Assembly (NCBI GenBank): GCA_009788065.1
Contig: WQSF01000005.1
Span: 1 to 62,303 of the forward strand
DNA from: Treponema sp.
Lineage (GTDB): Bacteria > Spirochaetota > Spirochaetia > Treponematales > Breznakiellaceae
Direction of reading: 5' to 3'
Length of the DNA: 62,303 nucleotides
The notes under the pieces are model-generated. The model worked only from the letters and a program-made list of their open reading frames with translations, did not search any database and was not told the origin of the DNA. Made by a program: the position numbers and the translations under genes. Of the stretch, positions 42,543 to 50,276 are shown piece after piece (position 1 is the stretch's first letter; each line of letters begins with the position of its first letter).

Positions 42543-43227
42543 CATGCAATTCCGACGATGATTCTATTCTGCCTCTGTCGTCATAATTAACGGACTTTAC
42601 CATACCGATTCCTTTTACGTACCATGTCGCTCCCTTGTTTACAATCTTTGGGGTTGGCCATCCGGTGGTTACGGTTGTGGTTGTCTGTGTAATTTTATAA
42701 GCTTCGAAAGTTCCCGCAGGGACGGTGACAGTTTCTATACAGGCGCATTCTACATCGGTTATATTAACATCTGCGATAACCTCGCCGATAATCGGAATTT
42801 TAATTGTCATTTTCATCCATGTGTTGTTCATTTTACTTCCAGCTGCTATGTTAGACGGAAGAAAAAGTTTGTCGCCGACAATGTTAAAATTCATGCCTCG
42901 CGCGGCAAAAAAAGAGTCCATTGTGTTTTTAATTTCCAGCTCTACAATGCCGTCTGTAATTTTAATGCTGTATTCGCGTTCGCTTACTTTATTTGAAATT
43001 CTGCGATTTCTATCCAGAACTTGTATACTGTAAACGATTGTCATATTGCTGCCGTCACCGCTCACGTCTTTAATTGTCATAAAACTGTACCCTTCTACCC
43101 TTCCGTTGGAATTAAGATTGGCGATAAGCTGTGTTGTTCCTGTATTTGTCGAGAAAAATACTTCGTTAGAAAAAACACCGGCTGCAACGATTAAGAATAA
43201 AATTAAAACGAATAAAATCTTTTTCAT
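42529..43227 (-). CDS. Exported protein, DUF3108/TapB-like
   Basis: The protein has 232 residues with a signal peptide (about 1-20, ending GVFS). The mature part is all-beta with the text VTVPAGTFEAYKITQ and GATWYVKGIGMVKSVNYDDR, a pattern shared by DUF3108-like and TapB-type periplasmic proteins. GxxGAxG-type enzymatic motifs are absent. A ribosome site (AGGGGTTAG) is present. It lies 17 bases after the stop of the GH13 gene and may be co-transcribed with it. Function unknown. Confidence 0.68.
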   Translation of the reverse strand: MKKILFVLILFLIVAAGVFSNEVFFSTNTGTTQLIANLNSNGRVEGYSFMTIKDVSGDGSNMTIVYSIQVLDRNRRISNKVSEREYSIKITDGIVELEIKNTMDSFFAARGMNFNIVGDKLFLPSNIAAGSKMNNTWMKMTIKIPIIGEVIADVNITDVECACIETVTVPAGTFEAYKITQTTTTVTTGWPTPKIVNKGATWYVKGIGMVKSVNYDDRGRIESSSELHELKM

Positions 43228-43244
43228 ACATCTAACCCCTTATG

Positions 43245-44891
43245 CTAATTATTTTTAACCAACAACCCGTCCCATGGCTGTAAGTTTTGGTTTATATTTT
43301 TATCCGACACGGATATTACACATGCGCCTTTTAAAAGAGCGGCATACTTTTGCGGGATTTTTACAGTATTGGAAGAAAAATTAAGAGCGACTGTAAAAAC
43401 ATCGCCGTCCAATCTGCGTTGATAAATCATAAGCCGGTTATCCGCATAAACTGGAACGAACTCTCCGTGGATAAGGCATTTGCTTTGCTTGCGAAGAACG
43501 ATCATTTTTTTATAGAAACTTAAAACCGATTCCGGATCATTTTTTTGCGATGAATAGTTTATCTGTTTATAGTTACTGTTAATGCCAAGCCACGGACTGC
43601 CTTTCGTAAATCCCGCGTTTTCTCCGCCGTCCCATTGAAAAGGGGTACGAGCATTGTCGCGCGAACTTTCTTTAATCCATTTCCAGCGCAGAAATTTTGG
43701 AATACAGAATTTTTGCATTAGCTTGTTAAGACTGCTGCTTTCTACATCATTCAGTTGATCAAAACCTGTAAAATCAAAATTGGTCATGCCAATTTCCTGC
43801 CCCTGGTATACAAACGGCGTGCCGCGAAGGGTCATTTGAAACATGGCAATCATCTTCGCGCTTGTTTGCAGATATTTTTTATCTTTTTCCGCCGCGCCAA
43901 AGTGAGACACGATTCTCGGCTGGTCGTGGTTTTCAAGATACAACGCACACCAGTCCAGACTCTGCTGCCACTTTGTCATCACTTCCAGCAGTTTGCTTGC
44001 GCGAAATTTTTTGGGGATGTAACGTGCGACACGGCGGTCTATTTCTAAATGATCAAAAAAGAAAACCATGTTTAGTTCTTTCCGGCTTTCATCGCATAAA
44101 AGTTTCGCTTCTTCAAGCCCGACAAAAACAGTTTCTCCAACCGTAAAACAATCATATTTATCCAGTACGTCGCGTCTTAATTCTTTAAGTACCGCGTGAT
44201 TTCCTTCCTGCGATTTGTAGTGTTCCAATCCCTGAACTGAAACGCTTTTTTTACCGTCATCAAGGCTCGTTTTGTAAATAATATTGATAACATCGCAGCG
44301 AAAACCTCCGGCTCCTTTTTCCAGCCAGAAACGAAGGATTTTTTTTACTTCTTCGATTACTTTGGGATTCTTATAATTTAAATCGGGCTGTTTTTTATCG
44401 AACAAATGAAGATAATATTCGCCGCTTTGGGAATCGTATTCCCAAGTTTCGCCCATGAAAAAACCGCGCCAGTTGTTCGGAGGTAGTTTTCGTCCGCGTT
44501 TGTCTTTCTTGCCGGGACGCCAGATATAATAATCCCTGTAGGGGCTTTTTGGATCGCGGCTTTTTTTAAACCATTCGTGCTCATCGGATGTGTGATTAAT
44601 AACAAGATCCATAATAATTTTAATATTACGCTTTTTTGCTTCCGCAAAAAGTTTTTCCATATCCGCCATTTTTCCGAACTTTGGATTTATATCGTAATAA
44701 TCGCTTATATCATATCCGTTATCAGCGTCAGGCGATTTATAAACGGGCGACAGCCAGATTATTCCGGCGCCCAGAGCTTTAATTTCGTCCAGACGGGAAA
44801 TAATACCGGGAATGTCGCCTATTCCGTCATTATTTGAATCTTGAAAACTGCGGGGGTAAATCTGATAAACAATATTGTTTTTCCACCACAT
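43245..44891 (-). CDS. GH13 alpha-glucosidase (oligo-1,6-glucosidase type)
   Basis: I place the start at ATG 44891 (MWWKNNIVYQIYPRSF) with AAGGA 9 bases upstream; a TTG three codons earlier overlaps the site. The 548 residues carry GH13 motifs: DSNNDGIGDIPGI, DLVINHTSDEHEWF, GGFRCDVINII (nucleophile Asp), FTVGETVF (acid Glu), LENHDQPRI (third Asp) and RTPFQWDGGENAGFT. The latter fits oligo-1,6-glucosidase, sucrose isomerase or trehalose-6-phosphate hydrolase. No signal peptide, so it acts in the cytosol on imported short alpha-glucosides. Confidence 0.93.
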   Translation of the reverse strand: MWWKNNIVYQIYPRSFQDSNNDGIGDIPGIISRLDEIKALGAGIIWLSPVYKSPDADNGYDISDYYDINPKFGKMADMEKLFAEAKKRNIKIIMDLVINHTSDEHEWFKKSRDPKSPYRDYYIWRPGKKDKRGRKLPPNNWRGFFMGETWEYDSQSGEYYLHLFDKKQPDLNYKNPKVIEEVKKILRFWLEKGAGGFRCDVINIIYKTSLDDGKKSVSVQGLEHYKSQEGNHAVLKELRRDVLDKYDCFTVGETVFVGLEEAKLLCDESRKELNMVFFFDHLEIDRRVARYIPKKFRASKLLEVMTKWQQSLDWCALYLENHDQPRIVSHFGAAEKDKKYLQTSAKMIAMFQMTLRGTPFVYQGQEIGMTNFDFTGFDQLNDVESSSLNKLMQKFCIPKFLRWKWIKESSRDNARTPFQWDGGENAGFTKGSPWLGINSNYKQINYSSQKNDPESVLSFYKKMIVLRKQSKCLIHGEFVPVYADNRLMIYQRRLDGDVFTVALNFSSNTVKIPQKYAALLKGACVISVSDKNINQNLQPWDGLLVKNN

Positions 44892-44915
44892 ATCACGCAA
44901 TCCTTGTAAAAAAAT

Positions 44916-44943
44916 TTATAATAACAATTAAAAGTTATTATAA
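44916..44943 (-). terminator. A/T-only hairpin with T-run after the epimerase
   Basis: TTATAATAAC (44916-44925) pairs perfectly with GTTATTATAA (44934-44943). On the minus strand it is followed by seven T. It may stop the epimerase transcript just before the GH13 gene. Confidence 0.5.
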
Positions 44944-44956
44944 TAAAATATTTTTA

Positions 44957-46477
44957 TTACATGTCAAGTTCGGAATATTTTTTAGGAAATTTCCATTCTT
45001 TCTCGTTCTTACTGTGCAGCGGATACCAAACCTGCGCGAAGAACGGATCAACTTTAGCGCGTTCGTAGTAATTCCAGCTCTCGCGTTCGCATACCGGACA
45101 CCAATGACCGCCTTCCAGTACAAGTCTCGGACTTGCTTCGAACTCATGTCCAAAAGCGCAGCGGTATTTCAATTTTTCTGTCCAATTGCCGGTCATCATG
45201 TCTTTTGACAAACATTCGCCGCCCCGGAATTTTGACGCTTCTTTCATGTCATTCAAATTTAATTCTGCTTCCGGTTTTTTTTCATCGTAGCCGTGATCGA
45301 TATGCACAACAGTATTCCAATCAGAAAAAGGAACAAATTTATCCATCGGAGGGATCGCCTGATACGCTTCTCTTGAACCCCAAAAAACCGCGATATGATC
45401 TTCCATGTTTTCTTCTACAAAACGTAATGTACCGTTTTCTGATTTTGCCAGTTTATGAAAACGGCTTTTAATTATGCCGCCCATCGCTTTTTGCCCGCCG
45501 GGCAGTTTTGTAAATATTCTTGCCATCGACGCGATGCCGCCGAGTTTTTTAAGATACGCTTCATAAAAATATTCCATGCTGTCGCTTCGGAAGTTTAAAA
45601 TATTGTTGAGCTTATCGGAATCAAGATAATACTGTCCGTGGAAATTGCGGAGCCCGCTCCAGTTAGATTCCATTACATGGGAAAGATTAGTAATACCAAT
45701 CATTCCAAAAAGTTTTTTATATAAATTATACGCGCTTACGCGGCAGCCTTCTCCGCCGCCGATGTTAAAAATGTGTCCCCAAAAATCACCGCCCAAAGTT
45801 CCCTTGCGCTCCTTACTGCAAAGATTTCTCAGCATTGTAGCGGAATCACGATCAGAAGCATATTCTAAAACATTATCAAGTCCCTGGTGAAACATAATCG
45901 GGTCTTCGATATCCGCCATTACCGGTCCAATAATTCCTGTCTGGCGCAGGCTGACCCAACGAAGTCCTGAATCAATCAAATGCCGTTCCGCCGCCGTCTT
46001 GCTTATAGCATAATAATCGAAAACCGCAGGTTTGATTGGATCGCCGACACGTCCCCAATGAATCGGCGGCACACGCTCGCCTGTTTCGGCTACTGTGCCA
46101 ATATTGACAATACGGGTGCTGTCAACCTGATTCAATTCCTTAACAGCCCTGATAATATTCGCGGTTGAACCGTAATTTGTCTGCATTGTAAGTTTGGGTA
46201 CATAATCCGCTTTGGGAGATACAAGAGCGCCGAGATGGAGCACAACGTCAGCATTATGGACGCATGTTTTAATATCGCTATAATTGGTCAGGTCTCCCCA
46301 TACGATGGTTACGCCTGCCATACCTGAATAAGGTTTCAATTTTTTCTTATTTAAATCAGACGGACGCGCGAGTAGAACAAGCTCGACCTCATCTTTATCT
46401 CCCAACAAAGCCTTCAAAGTCGGGAACCCCATTGCGCCGGTAACCCCGCTTAAAAAAATACGCTGTTTTGACATCAT
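44957..46477 (-). CDS. NAD-dependent epimerase/dehydratase with C-terminal zinc-ribbon tail
   Basis: The protein has 506 residues. Extended SDR domain: IFLSGVTGAMGFPTLKAL (Gly-x2-Gly-x2-Gly), VLHLGALVSP, NIGTVAETG, DYYAISKTAAERH (catalytic Tyr-x3-Lys) and SLRQTGIIGP. After about residue 350 it leaves the usual fold, and near the end reads YRCAFGHEFEASPRLVLEGG followed by HWCPVCE, a single Cys, then CPVC, like the treble-clef/zinc-ribbon units (GHxWxA...G..CPxC) seen in DUF4379. Usual members end near 320-350. The tail may bind nucleic acid or protein, or simply a structural zinc. Sugar-nucleotide or lipid substrate unknown. Confidence 0.85.
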   Translation of the reverse strand: MMSKQRIFLSGVTGAMGFPTLKALLGDKDEVELVLLARPSDLNKKKLKPYSGMAGVTIVWGDLTNYSDIKTCVHNADVVLHLGALVSPKADYVPKLTMQTNYGSTANIIRAVKELNQVDSTRIVNIGTVAETGERVPPIHWGRVGDPIKPAVFDYYAISKTAAERHLIDSGLRWVSLRQTGIIGPVMADIEDPIMFHQGLDNVLEYASDRDSATMLRNLCSKERKGTLGGDFWGHIFNIGGGEGCRVSAYNLYKKLFGMIGITNLSHVMESNWSGLRNFHGQYYLDSDKLNNILNFRSDSMEYFYEAYLKKLGGIASMARIFTKLPGGQKAMGGIIKSRFHKLAKSENGTLRFVEENMEDHIAVFWGSREAYQAIPPMDKFVPFSDWNTVVHIDHGYDEKKPEAELNLNDMKEASKFRGGECLSKDMMTGNWTEKLKYRCAFGHEFEASPRLVLEGGHWCPVCERESWNYYERAKVDPFFAQVWYPLHSKNEKEWKFPKKYSELDM

Positions 46478-46563
46478 TTCCTCCTTCGAACATTATACAT
46501 CCTTATAGAAGCATATGCCTAGACACAATAAATGACACTAAAAAGTGGAAAAGGTGTGGATAA

Positions 46564-46678
46564 GGTGACAGTCACCTATTAAATATTTACAAAATGCCAA
46601 AACAACAAACAAATGGTGTCAGTCACCTATTAATAATTTGCAAAACGCCAAAACAATAAACAAATGGTGACAGTCACC
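46564..46678. repeat. 51-base tandem repeat (two full units and a partial)
   Basis: GGTGACAGTCACC, GGTGTCAGTCACC and GGTGACAGTCACC begin at 46564, 46615 and 46666, exactly 51 bases apart. Units one and two agree along their length (tattaa..., caaaa-gccaaaacaa, caaacaaat). The third is only the palindrome. It ends before the outer-membrane protein gene at 46745. Confidence 0.93.
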
Positions 46679-46744
46679 TGTGAAAAAAAATCACTTTTTT
46701 TATTATCGGGCAAGCTTTTCGGCGCCTCCGCGCCATATATAGTT

Positions 46745-48328
46745 ATGAAAAATTATATTTTTTTAGCCGCTGTCATGTTTTGCGCCGCGGCGATCTATGC
46801 TGACAATTTCGGCTGGAGTTTGTTATGGTCAGGTTCCTGGGCGGAGAATACCCAAGAAGTATCTGAAGATCCCGCGCTGGCGGGCGATCTTAACAACCGC
46901 GCGGAAATAAAACTGCTTTTTTATCCGCCGGGTTTGGCGCTTCGAGGACAAGCTCTGGATAAAAGGGCTTTCGACTTTTCGTTAAAACCTCCGCTGGAAG
47001 ATTCTAAAAAACAAGCGACGAACTTTACAGGCGGCTTGTATCACAAACCAACCGGTTCAAGATTTTTATACGGCGCGCTTGACGAATGGGGTCTTCCCGC
47101 AAGGATACGCAATCCGTGGATTCGCTCGCCGCCTTATGTTGAAAATCATAAACCGATAATTGCCGATTCAATAACGACGGTTTCGGGTACAAAAGAAGAT
47201 GAAGCGTATTTATATCTGTCAACGCCGGTATTCAAAATAGCTACGAATACAAAACTTAGGGGGTTTATCTGCGCGCAAACAGAAATTAAAGAATTTACAC
47301 CTGCTCTTTCCGGCGGGCTGGATCTTTCTTTTGGCAAAGGAAAGGGATCAAACCTGCCGTACAGTCTTCTGCTTGAAACGTTCTACACAGGAAAAACTCT
47401 CCCTCAGTCAAAACAAAGTTCGTGGTTTTCAGAATCTCCCGCTCTGCCCGAACGGGAATTTTCCGTGTACGCCGCGGCTGCGATTTTTACAAGCCCGGAT
47501 TTTTCCGTAAGCTCGGATTTCGCGGTATCAGAAACATTCGCTGTAGGCAGAGATTTTTACGCCAATATGGGGGTGTCAATCACACCGCTTCTGCCGTTCG
47601 GACGAAAAGCGCGTCCTTTATTAATCGCGCTAGCGGCGGACGGAGCTGGCGGGCAGTTTGTTTACAGGGACGGCTTGGATCACGGAGAAGGCTTAAGAAC
47701 CGCCGCAAAAATTGAATGGAAAGGCAATTATAACTCTCTATTAAGATTAAATCTGGTACTGCGAAGCCCAAGTTTCGGCGAAAATATTAGCCGCGGCTCA
47801 GCGCAATTTTACTGGCGGCTTCCGGCTTCCGCAGGGAGCTTATTCAAAGGTTCTACGGGAAATAATGTTAACGGTTCCGCCGTAAATAAAAATAATATAT
47901 TCAGGCTGACAAGAATATCGCTGTCTGCGGACAGAAACGCGGCAAATAGATCGAAGGTAAGCGACGGATTCTCAGGAACTGTGGGAATGTCATTCAGTAT
48001 GGCAAAAGCGGGTATAAAAAACCCGTTAAATTTGAGTATTTCGGCTTCAGTTGACGGAATTACCGATTTAAATAACGAAGAAAGGTCGTGGAATTGGGAA
48101 AAGATCGGAGCAAACTGCGAAATTTACTGGTCTATCCTGCGATTTCAACTGAGATCTAAAGTCGGAGTAGCATTTTACGCGGAAAAAGATGAAAAATGGG
48201 ACTTATCGCTGAGCGGAACAATACGTTTCAAGTACGGAAGGCTTGGTTTAAAAGCAGCTTCCCCCGATTTTCCCGAAAAATGGAACTGGACAATTTCATG
48301 GCGGGTAGAAAAAAACGAAAAAAAGTGA
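46745..48328 (+). CDS. Exported protein, probably outer-membrane barrel
   Basis: I place the start at ATG 46745, where a signal peptide begins (MKNYIFLAAVMFCAAAIYA). An in-frame ATG at 46664 lies inside the tandem repeat and is rejected. The 527 residues are all-beta in pattern: RGQALDKRAFDFSLKPP, GLYHKPTGSRFLYGALDEWG, FGRKARPLLIALAADG, TVGMSFSMAKAGIKNPLNLS, GTIRFKYGRLGLKA, ending WNWTISWRVEKNEKK. No ribosome site is evident; the TATATA 4-9 bases upstream may be a -10 box. Family not recognised; a spirochaetal outer-membrane protein is likely. Confidence 0.62.
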   Translation: MKNYIFLAAVMFCAAAIYADNFGWSLLWSGSWAENTQEVSEDPALAGDLNNRAEIKLLFYPPGLALRGQALDKRAFDFSLKPPLEDSKKQATNFTGGLYHKPTGSRFLYGALDEWGLPARIRNPWIRSPPYVENHKPIIADSITTVSGTKEDEAYLYLSTPVFKIATNTKLRGFICAQTEIKEFTPALSGGLDLSFGKGKGSNLPYSLLLETFYTGKTLPQSKQSSWFSESPALPEREFSVYAAAAIFTSPDFSVSSDFAVSETFAVGRDFYANMGVSITPLLPFGRKARPLLIALAADGAGGQFVYRDGLDHGEGLRTAAKIEWKGNYNSLLRLNLVLRSPSFGENISRGSAQFYWRLPASAGSLFKGSTGNNVNGSAVNKNNIFRLTRISLSADRNAANRSKVSDGFSGTVGMSFSMAKAGIKNPLNLSISASVDGITDLNNEERSWNWEKIGANCEIYWSILRFQLRSKVGVAFYAEKDEKWDLSLSGTIRFKYGRLGLKAASPDFPEKWNWTISWRVEKNEKK

Positions 48329-48358
48329 ACTATTTGGCTTATTTTTACGATAATGATA

Positions 48359-48387
48359 TTGTATCTTTATAGTATATATGGTATATA
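48359..48387 (+). promoter_or_regulatory. Promoter for the cheY-cheX operon
   Basis: TTGTAT (48359-48364), 17 bases, TATATA (48382-48387), followed by an AAGGAGGAG ribosome site and ATG at 48409. Confidence 0.5.
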
Positions 48388-48408
48388 AAATATTAAGAAG
48401 GAGGAGTT

Positions 48409-48795
48409 ATGCCTGCAGGTGTTACAATTATGATTGTTGATGACTCGCGTATTATGAGAAACACGGTAAAAGGTGTATTCTCGGGAGTAGAATCCGCATG
48501 TAACTTTATTGAAGCGAAGGACGGAGAAGAAGCTTTAGCGCTGCTGGAAACTCAAACCGTCGATCTGATACTGCTTGACTGGAATATGCCAAGATTATCT
48601 GGAATTGACTTCTTAAAGCAAATCAGGGCTATGGATCAATACAAAGATTTGCCCATCATCATGGTAACCAGTGAGGCTGCCAAGTTTAACGTTATCGAAG
48701 CGTTAAAACACGGAGCCACTGATTATATTACTAAACCGATTAAGCTTGATCTATTCAAGCAAAAATTGGCAAAACTACGCTTATTCAGGATGTAA
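48409..48795 (+). CDS. CheY-like response regulator
   Basis: The protein has 128 residues, a single receiver domain. Acidic pair Asp11-Asp12, phospho-acceptor Asp57 in LLLDWNMPRLSG, Thr87 and Lys109 in TDYITKPIK are all present. No output domain, so it acts by binding, like CheY on the flagellar switch, or passes phosphate in a relay. It is the first gene of a unit with cheX, a lipid-kinase-like gene and a CheA-like kinase. It has an excellent ribosome site. Whether it addresses the motor is not shown. Confidence 0.93.
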   Translation: MPAGVTIMIVDDSRIMRNTVKGVFSGVESACNFIEAKDGEEALALLETQTVDLILLDWNMPRLSGIDFLKQIRAMDQYKDLPIIMVTSEAAKFNVIEALKHGATDYITKPIKLDLFKQKLAKLRLFRM

Positions 48796-48797
48796 AG

Positions 48798-49286
48798 ATG
48801 ACAGTAGAATTACAAAACTACGTAGAGCCGTTTGTAGAAGTAACGGTAAACACATTTAAGGAATTTGTAGGCGTCGAAGTAAGCCCAAGGCATCCTCACT
48901 TTTTGGATCCGGATAAAGCATTTGAATGGGATATTTCGGCAGTAATCGGTCTTTCCGGCGCGGTAAAGGGAGCCGTTATTGTTTCAATGAAGGGCGACCT
49001 TGCGATAAAATTGACCGACTTGCTCACAGGCATGGAACATTCGGAAATTGACGCTGATGTAATCGACGCTATCGGTGAAATCAACAACATCATTGCCGGA
49101 AATATTAAACCCAAAGTACCTAATGGGGACAGAATTGTAATATCTATTCCTACAATTATAAAGGGAAAAGAGCACTCAATCGCATGGCCCAGCAAGCAAA
49201 CGCGCATTCTTTGCATTCCGCACAAAGCGTTTGAAAACGATATTTTTCATTTAATGGTGGCAATTGAACTTGACCCTGAAATTTAA
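48798..49286 (+). CDS. cheX: CheX-type CheY-P phosphatase
   Basis: The protein has 162 residues. Motifs: NYVEPFVEVTVNTFKEFVGV at the start, DISAVIGLSGAVKGAVIVSM, DADVIDAIGEINNIIAGNIK (the ExxN catalytic signature, Glu and Asn both present). CheX removes phosphate from CheY-P. It lies two bases after the CheY gene. It is slightly longer at the C-terminus than classical CheX. Its own neighbour CheY is the probable substrate. Confidence 0.92.
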   Translation: MTVELQNYVEPFVEVTVNTFKEFVGVEVSPRHPHFLDPDKAFEWDISAVIGLSGAVKGAVIVSMKGDLAIKLTDLLTGMEHSEIDADVIDAIGEINNIIAGNIKPKVPNGDRIVISIPTIIKGKEHSIAWPSKQTRILCIPHKAFENDIFHLMVAIELDPEI

Positions 49287-49301
49287 ACAGGAGAGGACAT
49301 A

Positions 49302-50264
49302 ATGAAACATGTTTTTGTGTTCGATCCAAAAGCATTTTACAGCCAGCAATGGAAGATGGATAATATTCTGGATAATATCGGGCAGTTTTTCAGAACTCAG
49401 GAAGCTCCCGATTTTTCCATCCAGTTTTCACGTTACAGAAGAAACGCAATCACTATAATTAACGACGAAGCGGAAAAGGCAAGATCAGAGGATATAATCA
49501 GAATTTACGCGATAGGCGGAGAAGAAATTCTGTTCGACTGCTTGAACGGAGTCGCACACTTTCCGAATATGCAGTTAGCTGCGGTTCCTCACGGCGAATC
49601 ATACGACTTCACTAGAATTTTCGGCGACAAACACATCGAGCATTTCAGGGATATTCCGACTCTTGTTCAAGCGCCAGCGCTTCCGACAGACGCAATCAGA
49701 TGGGGAGTTAATTACGCGCTAAATTCCTGTTACATAGGGATGAACTCCGCAATTGCAAAAAATATTAAAGATCTTAAATCGACTTTAAACAAAGGCAGTT
49801 TTATCGTTTTCTCTAAAATTTCTTCCTTCATAAACCTGATAATCACGGCATTCGACAGAAAAATAGCGGCGCGCGAGTATACGATCACAATTGACGATAA
49901 AGACTACTCGGGAAACTACTGCCTTATCCATGTAGCGAACGGTCCTTATTATGCCGGAAAAAAAACCGGTGTTCATGACGCGACGCCGGATGACGGGATT
50001 TTAGACATCGCTCTCATTAAAGCTTCTCATCCTTTAAAAACATTGAATTCCATGAGAAGATATTCTAAAGGCAAACGTCCAAAAAATTGCGTGTTTGTTC
50101 AAGGAAAAAAAATTACGGTTCATTCAGCGGATCAAATGTGGATTCAACTGGATAATGAATACATACAGGATACCGATATTACCTTAAATGTGGTTAATCA
50201 CGCGATTCAAATGGTTGCGGTAAATGATTTAACTTACCCGATTGCTTCAATTCAGTCTCTCTAA
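49302..50264 (+). CDS. Diacylglycerol/sphingosine-kinase-fold protein with altered nucleotide motif
   Basis: The protein has 320 residues with the fold of the DAGK catalytic family: IIRIYAIGGEEILFDCLNGV, AAVPHGESYDFTRIFG, YIGMNSAIAKNI, IHVANGPYYAGKKTGVHDA, PDDGILDIALIK. In active enzymes the first is GGDGTxNEV and the second PxGTGNDFAR. Here GGEEI (73 on) and PHGESYDFTR replace them, so ATP binding is doubtful. It may be a non-catalytic lipid-binding or regulatory protein. It lies between cheX and a membrane CheA-like kinase with gaps of 15 and 12 bases. Confidence 0.82.
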   Translation: MKHVFVFDPKAFYSQQWKMDNILDNIGQFFRTQEAPDFSIQFSRYRRNAITIINDEAEKARSEDIIRIYAIGGEEILFDCLNGVAHFPNMQLAAVPHGESYDFTRIFGDKHIEHFRDIPTLVQAPALPTDAIRWGVNYALNSCYIGMNSAIAKNIKDLKSTLNKGSFIVFSKISSFINLIITAFDRKIAAREYTITIDDKDYSGNYCLIHVANGPYYAGKKTGVHDATPDDGILDIALIKASHPLKTLNSMRRYSKGKRPKNCVFVQGKKITVHSADQMWIQLDNEYIQDTDITLNVVNHAIQMVAVNDLTYPIASIQSL

Positions 50265-50276
50265 GGAAGGTAATCC

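Noticed and set aside
46564-46678. CRISPR array at 46.6 kb
   Set aside because: The sequence between the palindromes is repeated too, so it is a plain tandem repeat.
46664-46744. Upstream start for the outer-membrane-like gene
   Set aside because: The ATG lies inside the 51-base repeat and the added residues precede a perfect signal peptide.
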